Part shown: positions 33,063-44,791 of the stretch, piece after piece | Layout of the letters: each line of letters begins with the position of its first letter | How positions within the stretch are numbered: position 1 is the stretch's first letter | Origin: Opeltia flavorubescens | Lineage: Eukaryota > Ascomycota > Lecanoromycetes > Teloschistales > Teloschistaceae | Assembly: GCA_000442125.1 (NCBI GenBank) | Contig: KE546979.1 | Coordinates: 1,364,001 to 1,428,000, forward strand | Length of the DNA stretch: 64,000 nt | Direction: 5' to 3' | Made by a program: the position numbers and the translations under genes | The notes under the pieces: model-generated | What the model was told of the DNA's origin: nothing | The model's input: only the letters and a program-made list of their open reading frames with translations | Database searches by the model: none

Positions 33063-34237
33063 TCAACCAACACAAACCGCATTCAACGTAACTCCCTGAC
33101 AAGACCCAAAAATACTCAGCCCAATCGCAACACCGCTCCCCGAGTACGGCTGCCCACCACAAATCTGCAAGATCGCCGCCCCACTACTCGACACGCACTG
33201 CAACGGTCTCGCCCCTTGTGCATCCCCACCGCCCAGTGAGCAGGTAACGTAATTGAATCCATAAGTAGCGATATTTGCAGCAGTGTCGAAATATAGAAAG
33301 GACCCTGTACTGCCTGTATATGTGTCTGCGAAGTCGTTGCCTGATTGTAATTGACCACTCGTGGTCAGGGAGAATGTTGAGGCGGCGGATTGAGGTCCGA
33401 AGACGATGGCGTCGTCGAGGCTGTTGCCGGCGGGGAGGATTTGTGCGTATTGTCCACTGTAAGCTGCGTTGTCGGCGGCTTGGAGGAGGAATGTGGAACA
33501 TGAGGGCGCTGGGGGAAGGACTGTTGTGGTTGCGACGGTGACGCTTGTGGGGACTGTGATGGATGTCGTTGTTGGGGCTATGACTGTTACGGTCGAGATC
33601 ACGACTGCGCTGACGGTGGATGTTCGGGTGATTGTTGTGGAGGGTGCGGCGACGGTGGTTGTCGAGCGTGTAACGCCAATACAGGAGCATGCGGATGCGT
33701 ATGAAGAGCTTGCGGAGGCAGGGGAGCCGTTGCAGTAGGATGCGTAGGTTGGGATAGTTGATGGTGCTTGGGTCATTTGACGTTTCTCCAATGTGGCGGT
33801 GAAGTCTGGAAACCTTGGCTCTGGAAGTTTGTTATTTGCGCGCTCGGCGAGGTCATTGTAGTTCCGTTTGACAGGTGGTCCGGCGCTGCTGACGGTCACT
33901 GTGACGGCAATCGTTGAAGGAACGGCAACGGTGACGGGACTGAAATCGGTAACTTGCGTGCCGACGGTCGTGGTTGTTGTGGTCGTTGCACTTGCGTAGA
34001 CGGTAAAAGTCGCTGGAGTCACCGTGGTAAGAAGGAATGAGGAACAATCTTGGCGTGTCTTCCTTGTAGTAAATGCCGATGCATCGACAGCTAGTCCCTC
34101 AGTCAGAGCCCGTCTCTCACATCCATGTCAATGCGTGGAATTTTACCTCGAAGGCAATTGTCCTGTTTGCATGTGGGATTAGGTGCTGCGAGAGCTCCGG
34201 CCCCAAGGGCAAGAGTTGCGATAAAAGTAGACCTCAT
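33063..34237 (-). CDS. Secreted Thr/Ser-rich protein with SACSC motif
   Basis: Exons 34237-34147 and 34048-33063 across a 98-bp intron (GTAAAA donor, CCAAG acceptor) sum to 1077 bp, 358 residues. The first exon is a clear signal peptide (RSTFIATLALGAGALAAP). The mature chain starts with Cys-containing CKQDNCLR and DCSSFLLTTVTPATF, then long Thr/Val tracts that are likely O-glycosylated. Two Lys-Arg sites (PPVKRN, LEKRQ) could be cut by a kexin protease. SYASACSCIG is a motif common in fungal secreted proteins and also seen in the protein at 41090. The C-terminal half has Cys-containing Gly/Ser-rich sequence. Probably extracellular or wall-attached; no enzyme motif. Confidence 0.78.
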
Positions 34238-35075
34238 GTCTGGTGGCTACTGAGATACTCAAAGGACTAACGAGGGACATCGCCCTCTTCAGCAACAAAA
34301 TGAGCGATATCAAGACCACCGCTCTGAAAATGCCACATGCTGGAAAGTGCGGCCCCTTCAGCTGTGCATAGACTACACTAGATGACGCCCCAAAGGACCG
34401 TTGATGTTAGTAAATAAGTGTTCCTGGGTGATCATACCGAGAGAGACTGACTATGGTACGCGTGCCATTGCTCGCTCCTGATAATTGGATCAACTGAGGT
34501 TTCTTTGATTAGTCCCTGTCTGAATCCGGTTAAGCAGTGCCAGCAAGTGCGGTAACAAGCTTTAGCTAATCAATAGTCTGTGAGGCTAGTGGGGCCGAGA
34601 TGAACATCGAGTTAGATCCAACAATTTAGGGCTGACGAAGGGGAGACTAGACCAGGAATTGATGACCAAATCCGGTCGAGGGAAATTGCTGCTCTGCATT
34701 AGCAAGTAATCAGCATATGAATAGTGTGATAGTTACTACAGGAGCTGATCCAAGTATATGAGCATCGCATTACAACCATTCAACTTCTGCTGTGTAGTAG
34801 CAGAGATAAATCTCTAAAATGCGATTGATTTTCAGGGTTGGTCAATGCACGCAGGAGTAGGATGGCAGATTGTGTAGCGCGGATGAGAAGTCGCCTCTTC
34901 GGATGGAATAGACTTTCCGCATTCCCGTCGCTTCAAATCTGAGCGTCCGAGCTTTGATCTTGGGTGTAAAGACTTGATTGTTATCCAAATCATATAGACC
35001 GTGGGCTACTATCGCAAATCCCCCCTTGTTCAAAGCAGATCTATACCCGTCTCGAAAAGCTCTACATGTTGAGAT
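34238..35075. other. Intergenic, nothing recognised
   Basis: Divergent promoter region between two secreted-protein genes. No coding frame beginning with ATG has support. Confidence 0.5.
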
Positions 35076-35690
35076 ATGGCTATTCTTGTTACAACTCCGT
35101 TATCTTACCTGTCTTCCCTGCTTTACCTGACTCTCTCTGTGCAGCAGGCTTTTGCGACGACGGTGACATTTGCCAACACTCAATCCTCCGAAATCTCAAC
35201 ATTTCAAGTATTCACAGCGGGAACACACTCAGACCTCTGCTGTATACCTGTAGACATCAACAGGAACGACGGCCGTGGTTTCGGCTGGTTCAAACCCGAT
35301 ATGGTCTCTTTCTCACGTATCGAAACCGCCCAGACCGCCACCACTGTCTTCGGTCATCGTTCTCAGCTCGCATGCGTCGATGATATACGCGCAACGAAAC
35401 AGGGTAAAGCAGACTGGCAGACGGAGGTACCGCTAGCGATCGGAGGTGTCGGTAGTGCAGCCGTCACTTATATAGGAAGACCTGGACGGCTGAGACCGAA
35501 ATATCCTGACAATATCGTTATTGGGGACGTGAGGTATAAGTTCGCATTTGAAGATCAAAGCGGGATTTTGACGTACTGGGATGATGAATATAATGCTATT
35601 GGAGGACGGCCGCTTGCGCGTCTTCCAACACATTCTAGCCAAGCTCGTGACGATGAGCAGAGGATGGATAGTAGGAAGCGTGAAAGGTGA
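35076..35690 (+). CDS. Secreted protein, distant member of the three-member local family
   Basis: 204 residues from ATG 35076, with a signal peptide (LSSLLYLTLSVQQAFA). It shares with the proteins at 27.5 and 44.8 kb a CC pair early in the mature chain (DLCCIP), a later single Cys (LACVDD), and a C-terminal GRPGRLRPKYPDNIVI that lines up with GPPGKVVYPNLIRM. The last 35 residues (from about DDEYNAIGG) have no match in the relatives and may result from a changed stop or a missed intron. Similarity is weak but in the same order. Function unknown; likely secreted. Confidence 0.6.
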   Translation: MAILVTTPLSYLSSLLYLTLSVQQAFATTVTFANTQSSEISTFQVFTAGTHSDLCCIPVDINRNDGRGFGWFKPDMVSFSRIETAQTATTVFGHRSQLACVDDIRATKQGKADWQTEVPLAIGGVGSAAVTYIGRPGRLRPKYPDNIVIGDVRYKFAFEDQSGILTYWDDEYNAIGGRPLARLPTHSSQARDDEQRMDSRKRER

Positions 35691-37041
35691 TAACGATATT
35701 GTATACGCATGCAATATCTCCCGAAGCAAATTCGGAAGTCTTCAACGCAGAGGAGCTCGGACACGACGAAAATGTACTGAATGCAAGAATTAACGCGGGC
35801 TGGCCCTTGAATTCTCCAAAGAGAATCTTTGATTGAGTAATTGACATGAAAGACAGGGAATTATCACGTGTGATTGTCTCGGCAAATGCAGGAATAAAGC
35901 AAGAACATAATTATGGATAACGCTTGTCCACATGCCAAAGCTTTTACTCCTGTGCGATTGCTGTATCGATTCTGATCATGAAACATGGTCGGAATACTTC
36001 ATTCAATCATTCAGACCGAGATATCGGCTGAGTCTTGACTGCATCACTGGTATTCTCTATATGGCGCTCCGCGTTGTTGAGCCTCTCCAGTTCACGCACG
36101 TTAAGAGACAGTCTCGTGATATCGACTTTCGCAGTCCTAGAGCCTTCATAAATGACATCGGAAATCGCCCGAGGGATGTCTGCCAGTCTGGAAGAACGAG
36201 CAAGCTGGTACGCTTTTCAAGCAAGCAAGATGTTCGTCCTCGCGGCCGTTGATGGGACCATCGGTTCAAGCTGCTCGGAAATGTGATTGTTGAGCTGATT
36301 GAGATCACGGGTGGTGGCCTCGGAGTTCGCACATCTGGTCATAGGAAACATAATCATCGGTGTCGATGCGCTAGCTTTCGAATCGTCAAGGTTTTCATCA
36401 TTGTTCTCTATAATCGCAGGCCTCTTAACAGCTCATTGCCAAGATTATGTGCCGCAATCATCAGCAGCACGAGGTATGTATCCTGCAAACCACATGTCCC
36501 CACTACACCTCCATAGTTTTCGCCCCCATACTCCAGAGAGTCCATCAAGTGAGTCTCTGCACGTAGATTCAATCCTACCAACCCTCATACTATTCGCTAG
36601 CACTGAGATCAAAGCCTTGGTATAACGAAGGAGAACCAAATTCGCTAATGTTAGGTGAACAGAGTTCAATGTTATAGACCAACGATTGAATCACAGGCGT
36701 AGACATTGCTTTCATGCCTGCTAAAGTTGTGGTGGCATGGGCCATTTCGCCGTCTGTTTTATGCAGTAAGGGCATTGTCGCTGATTCCGTGATGCATGAC
36801 ATCTATTCGTGATTCATCGATGGAGAGCTGGTACGGAGCCGGATTGGTCGCAACCTGGTCTTGGCTATATGAACACTGCATCAACGACGCTGCAAGGTTG
36901 AATTCAATCTTGGCAAGGCTACTATTCTCCAGATAATTCACATAAAGCCTCTATGTGTTGCGCCTACTCTCAGTTCCTCCACTCGACCAACGATCGATAT
37001 CCCTTCAGACGCAGCACTACAGAAGTTCCGCCACTCAGTCG
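35691..37041. other. 1.35 kb without a supported gene
   Basis: Upstream of the DUF3433 gene. Open frames here lack ATG and motifs. An upstream exon of the DUF3433 gene could be hidden, since its frame is open from 36955 without an ATG before 37042. Confidence 0.45.
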
Positions 37042-39174
37042 ATGAATGTGGATACCCGAAAGCGTGCACCAAAGTCTGGCGTAGCTGCTAATTGGAAACC
37101 TTGGCAGACCAGCCCATATCTCCTGGTACCTATGTTGGTCGCCTTAATAGTCATCATGGCAGTGCTGGAGCACTTGACACAACTCAGTCAGCCAGCGCTT
37201 TCCAAACGATCCATGCGATACATTTGGTTTAAATGGTATAGTTCTTGGCATGGTACCGATTTGAAGAAGATTAGAGCTTCGCATCCACATTTTCACAATG
37301 TTGGCTCTTGCAGGAAGGGTATCATGAACCTGAGACATAACTCCGACGGCCAGTATTTCGCTTTTGTCTACCTTCCCTCTGCACTAGCCATTGTTGCAGC
37401 CATTTTATGGGGTATTATCGATGACGAGGTCAAGCGTATTGAGCCATATCACCAAGCGTCGTGGCCTGGAAGTGCAAATGTCGGAAGTACCATGTTCGCA
37501 GATTATATCAGTGCACCGTCATTATTATCGCCATTCCAAGCGCTTTATCGGAAACAGTGGACTGTTTTACTATCTGCAATCTGCTATGTTATCATAGGAA
37601 CAGTGACACCTATACTTCAGTCCCAGCTATTTCGCGTGCAGGTACAAGTGATCCAAGTGGGATACAACTTAATGGGCGATCCCGATCACTTTACCCCTTT
37701 CAGAATTCGTGAGTACGATTTCGGCCTCGACCTTTACGATAAAGAGTATGATGGTCCGATATATGGGCGATGCGTAGTGGCTGGGGAAGGTGACTACCAA
37801 AATGCATCTATCAGCATTGGTGATATGCTAGGGATTGATGAATCGCAATCAACGTCCGATGAAGGTGCCATCCGGCCCGTGCTCTATTTAGCTCCATCTT
37901 GGAGCAGGGCTCAAGAGACTCTCCTACTGCTGATCGTGGTCCTGGGGGCACTTCTAACATACAGACTATTCACTCGACGCAGTGGCATGACCGCTTCTTA
38001 TGGAAGCCTAGCCTCATTGTCAGCCATCGCCACAGTGGACTCCGGTTTTCTCAAGTTTCTCTCTAACACCATGGACTTAAATGACCGTCGGGCATGCGTT
38101 TGGAGAACGCGCCTTGAACGAACAACTGTGCATCTTGGAAATGTCCCAAGTAAGCTAAGTCATACGCATGGATCTTCCTCATCGACAGATGATTACCGAG
38201 AAGCTCCTTATGGCCTTTATTTTGGATCATTTCCGATACCAGATAGTCCTTTATCCACCAGAGATCGGACTCCTTCGTACAGACGTGTCTTGAAATGGAT
38301 TCCACGGCTCTGTATTATTTTCGCTATCTGTACTATACTCAGCGTAGTCGGTGGAACCCTAGATGCTCAGAGTAGCGCAAACAGACATATCACAGAGGCC
38401 CAGAATTCTATAATTCCGACAATAGTGCTGATTATTTCAGCCATCACAAAGACATTATGGAAATCCATGGAGCAACGGGTCGTAGCTATGACGCCATTTT
38501 ACCATCGATTCAGCACATCCTTGAAAAGCGAGTTGTCTGCCTATCCAACCTTGGGTCGAGACTACAGCCGGATGCCTCTTGGTTCATTGACGATTCATGC
38601 CCTTCGCGATAAGCAATACACGCCCGCCTTCGTATCATTCATGAGTATGATTCTCGAGATTGCCAATTTCCTCCTTGCATTCGCTGCTTCCATGTCGCAA
38701 GGCTCTGGCTGGAACGCCCATGCTTACTTCAGAGTGTCTGTGACGGCCACAGTACTATACACACTATTACTTCTTTTCTGTTGGTTCGGTTCCACCCGGC
38801 TCGTTTCGAAATACACACCTCTTCTGAACACACCTAGTTCCATTGCCACCCGACTTGCATATGTCTCAAGGAGCGACTCCCTTCTTAACGATATGTTACC
38901 ACTCAACGTCATCACGGACACTAAAGACAGGATGGCATATCTCAAAAGCCTACCCGGCTCTTACTGCTTCGGGCAAGTCAAAGCTCCTGAGCTCACAGGT
39001 GGATTCATCTATGGTATCGAGAAATCCGACGCGGTGCTGCCTTTTCATCGAGATGGCTCGTTTGAGCCAGAGTTCAGAGAAATCGATTCAAATAGGCGGA
39101 TGAGGAAGCGGTATTCCGAAAGAAGGCGACAGGAGTCGTCGAGTGTAGGGCAACAAACAACGGAGCTCTGCTAG
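37042..39174 (+). CDS. DUF3433-family multi-span membrane protein
   Basis: 710 residues from ATG 37042. Two similar halves each begin with a short W-containing segment and a hydrophobic pair, as in DUF3433 proteins: NWKPWQTSPYLLVPMLVALI near the start and WIPRLCIIFAICTIL at about 425. I count roughly eight membrane segments. The central motifs AFVYLPSALAIVAAILW and ISAPSLLSPFQALYRKQWTVL fit the family, as do the second-half PTLGRDYSRM and ALRDKQYTPAFVSFMSM. Known members are often around 1000 residues or more, so this one is short. Function of the family is unknown. No intron is needed. Confidence 0.8.
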   Translation: MNVDTRKRAPKSGVAANWKPWQTSPYLLVPMLVALIVIMAVLEHLTQLSQPALSKRSMRYIWFKWYSSWHGTDLKKIRASHPHFHNVGSCRKGIMNLRHNSDGQYFAFVYLPSALAIVAAILWGIIDDEVKRIEPYHQASWPGSANVGSTMFADYISAPSLLSPFQALYRKQWTVLLSAICYVIIGTVTPILQSQLFRVQVQVIQVGYNLMGDPDHFTPFRIREYDFGLDLYDKEYDGPIYGRCVVAGEGDYQNASISIGDMLGIDESQSTSDEGAIRPVLYLAPSWSRAQETLLLLIVVLGALLTYRLFTRRSGMTASYGSLASLSAIATVDSGFLKFLSNTMDLNDRRACVWRTRLERTTVHLGNVPSKLSHTHGSSSSTDDYREAPYGLYFGSFPIPDSPLSTRDRTPSYRRVLKWIPRLCIIFAICTILSVVGGTLDAQSSANRHITEAQNSIIPTIVLIISAITKTLWKSMEQRVVAMTPFYHRFSTSLKSELSAYPTLGRDYSRMPLGSLTIHALRDKQYTPAFVSFMSMILEIANFLLAFAASMSQGSGWNAHAYFRVSVTATVLYTLLLLFCWFGSTRLVSKYTPLLNTPSSIATRLAYVSRSDSLLNDMLPLNVITDTKDRMAYLKSLPGSYCFGQVKAPELTGGFIYGIEKSDAVLPFHRDGSFEPEFREIDSNRRMRKRYSERRRQESSSVGQQTTELC

Positions 39175-41089
39175 GGATGTACGATCCATGTACGATATGT
39201 ATCAAAGTCAGGGAGGACAACATTGAAGACGGATAGAATAGGAAAGTAGGCTACTCCTCGTGCACGGTATGGCGGTCTGGCTGCCGTATGAATGAATTGA
39301 ATCTTGAATGTTTGTGTTGCATCACTCATGCAACCACCTACAGTTCTCTGGACCATATGCTGCTTTAGTAATTATACTGACTCGCCATCCTATGAGACTG
39401 GACTGGTGATTTCGTTGCATTACCTGGTTACCGAATCATAGGAAGAGGAGTCGTCCGTTATTTTATGGAAACCATTGTAGCTGCCATTTTGGTCCATGTT
39501 TTCCTTCTATAAACCGCCAGACAGGGCGGTTCATTAGCTGGCAATGCGAGCGATGCATTGGATGATCAATATTACCGTACTGATATGGTAGTGCAATACT
39601 TTACTGAAAGGTATAATCTGATAGAGATTGTTGTACGCAGCGATATCAATATGATAGCTGAACCCTGCGAGTCTGGCTGAGCTGACTCAGACGAGATCTT
39701 GCTGGATCTAAGATACCAATGTCCTCTGACAGCGACGTCGAAGTCCCACTTGACTGCATGTTGGAAGTCCCCTCGGATGGAGGCCCAGCTAAGCCGGGCG
39801 GCAAATTTGACGGCGAGAGTAAACGGATCGGTTTTCTAGTCTTGCACAGTCCCCTTAGTCCCTGACCAAAAAAAGAAAGTAGAAAGCCTAAGCTTAGCAC
39901 GAGACATTCCTGCAACAACCACTACATGGATATTTTAATCGATACCTCGAATACCTTGAGATTCAAACCAGAATTCTAAGCTCTGTGATTGGGAAGGCAG
40001 TCAGTACTACTTAATAGCTTCTGTGTAAGGTTTGAAGACTATTGGCAGTGTTTGATCCTGCCCCGTTATTCCATCGGCTGCTACGTTCTGCATTAACGAG
40101 TAAGTCAACTCTTCGAGGTATTCGACCGCAGTGCTGATGAGCATCGTTACTACAGAAAATCCTCCATGCGGAGCCGATCGGTGTCGCAGTTTTCAGTCGT
40201 TTACCAGATGTATGGTTGCTCTTGACCTTGCTTTATTCAATACATCAACCTATAAATGCTGATATCTTCTTAGATGGCTTGTCTATTATCATGGCAAAGA
40301 TTGCGGGGAATTTTGGCCGCCCGTACCACCGCAGGCATCTCCAGCTTTGGAGTAAAGCAATGACGATGGCGCAATGCGACGAGCTGGTGGCAAGTGCAGA
40401 ACGCAAATGACTGGCCGAAGGTAGCTGGAACAATTACTTCACCTTTTTGATCTGGATCAATATGCAAGTGCGCCTAGGTAAGGTAGAAGCTACTTTACCG
40501 CAGTAAGCAAAACGACGTTCTCATCCAAGAGACCACTCAAAACCCGTTCGAAATGTTTTTGCTGACTAACGATCAGTACGATTTGTGAAGCCCCACTACA
40601 GACGCTAAAGTATCTTACAGTGGCTTACAGGTAGTGGAAGAAACTAACCTCTATTCGTCGGCATTCTCCAATTGGTCCCTTGGCAAGAGAACAAATGTCG
40701 AAATCATTGGATACAATAAGATTGGCGATAAATTGTGGAACGAATCGACCAGATCTGGACCACATTCTTTGCCCTGACGGGCTGACATGGTTTTGCCAAG
40801 AATCTTTGACCGCTATGAACACAGCTCTATTTCAACCTCTGCCACGATGAGATTGATCGTCCTATGCTGCCAAGCAGATGGGGCTTCATTCAGGCCTCAT
40901 TCTGTATGGAACAAGAATGGCAAGTTCCGTAAACCGGTCCCCTTGGCCAAATTGCCATTGATGATAAGAGAGGACCTGAACTTTCGAACAAAGATCTTCC
41001 TCTGTCACACTTTTGTATCGTGGCCTTGAGATGCAGTGATAACAGAAAGAACCAAGCGTTGTTAAATCTCACCAATCACATAATTCATA
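39175..41089. other. 1.9 kb without a supported gene
   Basis: Short frames only. No repeats, RNA genes or conserved motifs recognised. Confidence 0.5.
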
Positions 41090-42013
41090 ATGTTTCTATA
41101 TAATCTGCTTCTATCTTCGCTTCTCATCTTCATCTCCATTACTTCTGCTCAAGATGCATGCAAGCGTGACAATGTCTACCGTGCCCTGAAGCGCCAACCG
41201 GACGGTGAAGGCGATTTCTTCTGCACTGAGCTCCTTTTAACAGTCTCTGTTATTGGGACCCTTGAACCTACCGTCACTCTCCCTATCTACATCACCTCCA
41301 CCGACCTCAAATCCCGCGACCCCATAACCACCTTCAAAATTAAAGGCGAAAAAACGAAAACCACCACCACGAGCTACGCCTCGCAGACTGGGCGCACCGC
41401 AAATCCCACCAAGTTCACCCTCCCGCTTCCCTCCTACGTGCAGGAGTACCCGCGTAGCAAGGTCAGCAGCGCCTGCTCCTGTCTCGTCACAGCGGGTATC
41501 CCGACATATACGCAATACCGCCGCTGCGATATCTTATCGAGTACCGCTACCAGCACCACTACCCTGACCTACACCACCGGCCGACCCGACACTCGCACCA
41601 CTATCACGTACACGTACACCGACACCACTACCCGCACAAAATCCACCAGCGGGCCCTACCCGACCGCCTGCCCCAACGCCGACCGCGTCGACTACATCGC
41701 CACCGACACCTCACTCTGGGACCGCAGCTGCCACGCCTCGCTCAACTCCTATCGCGCCATTGACGTCGTCAAAGCCCCCAGCTTCAACGCGTGTATTGAA
41801 AAATGCGTGGCCTACAACCGGAAGGAAGGGTATACGCAATGCCAAGGCATTTACTGGGACGAAGCGAGTGAGAAATGCGAGCGGTACAATATGCCGGGCT
41901 ACTTGAGCGATCGACCGGATTCGAACGCGCAGGTGGCGACGCTGAGGTTCTTTGAGCCGGAGACTTCTCAGAGCGATTATTGTGTGGGTGTTACTGCTAT
42001 GGGGGCTTTTTGA
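41090..42013 (+). CDS. Secreted Thr-rich protein with C-terminal PAN/apple-like Cys region
   Basis: 307 residues from ATG 41090; signal peptide FLYNLLLSSLLIFISITSAQ. Two Lys-Arg sites just after it (ACKRD, ALKRQ) suggest a kexin-processed propeptide. The middle is Thr-rich with SSACSCLVTAG, shared in type with the protein at 33063. The C-terminal 110 residues have regularly spaced Cys (SCHASL, CIEKCVAYN, QCQGIYWD, KCERYN), typical of PAN/apple-like domains, which bind proteins or carbohydrates. Codon use is GC-rich in the middle. Likely wall-associated; no catalytic site. Confidence 0.78.
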   Translation: MFLYNLLLSSLLIFISITSAQDACKRDNVYRALKRQPDGEGDFFCTELLLTVSVIGTLEPTVTLPIYITSTDLKSRDPITTFKIKGEKTKTTTTSYASQTGRTANPTKFTLPLPSYVQEYPRSKVSSACSCLVTAGIPTYTQYRRCDILSSTATSTTTLTYTTGRPDTRTTITYTYTDTTTRTKSTSGPYPTACPNADRVDYIATDTSLWDRSCHASLNSYRAIDVVKAPSFNACIEKCVAYNRKEGYTQCQGIYWDEASEKCERYNMPGYLSDRPDSNAQVATLRFFEPETSQSDYCVGVTAMGAF

Positions 42014-42928
42014 GAGAAGGGAAAGGAGGGGGGTAGGGATCGGTCGATGTTTTGGGATGGGTGGCAAGTTACGATTTATGATGGAGTGGGTTTTTCCCTA
42101 TGGAAGCTCTGCTTTTCTATTTGTTACGGTGATGTCAAGGGACGTTGTGTTCAATACGTGTGCTCCATCGATGATTATATACTGGTGAAATTGTTTTTTT
42201 CATGTGCTCAAAATTCTTTTTCTTAGCGATCGTCTTCGCCTAGTTTCAATCTCGACGTCATTCATCTTCCGTTTGACGCACGCCTACCACATGATTATGT
42301 GATACGTGAAGCATTTTTCTCTGAGTTTCCTCAATCTCCCTTTCATTCGCAATCATCCCATTCACCCGTTTATCGGCCATCTATACCTCCATCCTTCACC
42401 GACTCTCATTCACGACTCTTATCAGCCGCCCCTGGAGAGATCGAGATGAGTGTGCATCACAGCAGAAGGGTGATTCCCCACATCCATGACCCACAGGGAT
42501 ACTGGCCAGGCCGCAAAGATCGTACCGGCAATATCGGCTAGTCTCATAGAAGCATAGTCGCTTGCTATTGTCTGCACTCAAAGCAGGTGGCAATGAAAAC
42601 AATAGCTACACACAACGAGAGGGGTGATACATGCGTAGAATGGGACACCAAAAATTCAAGAGAGTAGGCCCCAGGGTTGCAAAAAGAGTGCATAGAGGCG
42701 AACACGACACCTTGACTTGCTCTGAAATCTACTAGTCATGTATAAAAGGCTGCCTATAAATATCGAAGAGTGCTTCTGATTCACTAAGCTAAGAATATGG
42801 GGAAGACTATGAGGCAACGAGGCATTTGAAGGAGAAGATATGTTGATTAAACGATGATTCCGGTAGTACTTGCTCGCCAAGGTAGGCCTCTCTATCTACT
42901 CTTTCTGGCTACTTTTCAAGAGTAGGCG
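42014..42928. other. Intergenic, contains a 31-codon frame with GYWPG
   Basis: ATG 42446 opens a 31-codon frame ending QGYWPGRKDRTGNIG and TAG. A similar short peptide segment lies at 12442-12492. Too short to call a gene; otherwise nothing recognised. Confidence 0.4.
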
Positions 42929-43774
42929 CTATTCCCTGCAGCTCACTTGACGATATGGTCGCCACCAATCGGTCTTCTTGCTGCTGAACCAAAATTGTGG
43001 TAAGAATCCGTAGTGATCCCACCTCTCCTTCGAGGTTATATAGCATCCGAGGTCTTTGCGTGCAGAAACTTTGTACCCTGACCAGCGCTCTCTGACCTTC
43101 TGTTCACAAGTATGATCCCCGTGGATACTCCTCGTACCGATAGGCAAACCTTTCGCGATCCGCTCCTGGACCACAGCATCTGCTGGTCCAAAGCACACTA
43201 CCAACTGCTTTTCTATAGAGCCTTGTCGATTAATGCTGAGGTTTTCTGCGGAAGGGAGAGCGTTGAAGCCTTCGCACATGTCGAGGAACTCCCCAACGCC
43301 ATCTTCATACAATGTAGTTGTCCGCCAGATCCTGTCCCTAGCTTTTCTGAGTTTTCGTCGATGAGTGTGTACGACGCCAAGTTCCATTTGCGAGATCCAT
43401 GTATAACGATGGCTATCTCGTCTATAAACCCAAGTTTCTGCCTGATTGAACTCCACAGCTTCGGTACACTGTGCAGCTATACTCGAGTGGCGGTCACGGA
43501 CCAACTCAAGTTCTTCGAGCAGATCAAGTTCAAGGTAGTCCAGCCAGAGTTCAGACGCAATAGTCACCTCATGATACATACTCCAATTCGTCAATCTCAA
43601 TGCGCTGAGAGTCTTCTGGCCTAGCTTAATGTCGCCCTGGACAAAGACAGAATAAAGGGGATTCGGATCGCGTAGTGCCGCCTTGAATTCTTGGGAGTCA
43701 TATGTGCGGTACAATGCGAAAAGAAAGATCTTGAGACGAAGCTCGCATGGCAGACTAGAGAGTCCAGATACCAT
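42929..43774 (-). CDS. Hypothetical protein with F-box-like N-terminus
   Basis: 281 residues from ATG 43774, single exon. The start LSSLPCELRLKIFLFAL resembles the fungal F-box pattern (LPxELRxxI), and SALRLTNWSMYHEV follows as in many such proteins. The rest is charged, with Trp-rich segments and no recognised domain. F-box proteins recruit targets to SCF ubiquitin ligases; whether this one does is not shown. The opposite strand also has a 170-codon frame, judged a shadow. Confidence 0.65.
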   Translation of the reverse strand: MVSGLSSLPCELRLKIFLFALYRTYDSQEFKAALRDPNPLYSVFVQGDIKLGQKTLSALRLTNWSMYHEVTIASELWLDYLELDLLEELELVRDRHSSIAAQCTEAVEFNQAETWVYRRDSHRYTWISQMELGVVHTHRRKLRKARDRIWRTTTLYEDGVGEFLDMCEGFNALPSAENLSINRQGSIEKQLVVCFGPADAVVQERIAKGLPIGTRSIHGDHTCEQKVRERWSGYKVSARKDLGCYITSKERWDHYGFLPQFWFSSKKTDWWRPYRQVSCRE

Positions 43775-44791
43775 GATCGCAGATTTGACACTTTTGGAGC
43801 ATGCCCTGGATGCGCAAAGTCGGCATCTTAAGGCTTGAGTTGGAAATGACTCATCGCATATTTGCCAAGGTAAATGAGCGCAATTACAAATGGCGATCCA
43901 CCAAAAGGTTCTTAGATGTACGCGACATGATAAGACGGCAGGACTTGAAGTCTGTACAATCGAACAGAAGAGTTAAAAAGCGAGGTCGTCGGCCCATCTC
44001 CAAAATATCAAAAAGAATACAATACACGCTCCTCTTCAACAGCTAAGGCTCTCAGTCCCCGTGCACATAACGAGAAACATTTCATCGCTACATTTAAGTC
44101 ACAAACTAAAACCAGATATATGTCCTTAAGTTAGAGTTTCAGACGAAGTATGGGGTTCACGGAATCCAGAATAGAGCTTCCTCTCCGCCGATACCTATCA
44201 AGCGGGTTTATTCTTGATGAGGGGAAATCTTGACAATTTAAGAGGAGCAGTTTGAAGACGTATTAAAGCATCACCCTCCTTAATATTATCGATTAGTCAT
44301 AGTCGGCCGATTTTTCATCAAAGCTTTGACACCTACTCTGAACACTTGACACGTCGCATATGTTAGAAAGCGACGACGCACGATCCTCAGCTATTATCAG
44401 CCTTCAAGACGGCATGTTGCTCCGCGATATATTCCAGTCGAGCACCATCGTTCATGCAGTGACACGGCGCCGGACGCCTACGCGATTTCCATTACCCAGA
44501 ACGTCCGAGCTATTTATCAACAATGAATTTGCCTCGCTCAAACTGTTATATCTTATCGAGTATCAGACAAAATAGAGATCTGTGTATATTCATCGAGTCG
44601 GGTATTTGATTAATATGTATACACTGATGATCAACCCTACTTCTTGCGGGGTGCTTTGTGCATTCGTCTAAGCTAGATATTGATATTTCCTTTCATCAAA
44701 TGACTCATTCAGTATTTTCCTCAATTTTGAAAAAGGCTATGATTACACCAGGCTTGGTTTAGTCACTTATCGTGTCGACATCGTTACAAAC
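43775..44791. other. Intergenic, nothing recognised
   Basis: Only short open frames without motifs; includes a 71-codon frame at 44360 that lacks homologous or structural support. Confidence 0.5.

Noticed and set aside
33275-33738. Arg/Cys/Val-rich open frames opposite the Thr-rich secreted gene
   Set aside because: They are the complement of Thr-rich codons and are explained as shadows.
43112-43624. 170-codon frame opposite the F-box-like gene
   Set aside because: Antisense shadow; the minus-strand frame is longer, has an ATG and an F-box-like start.
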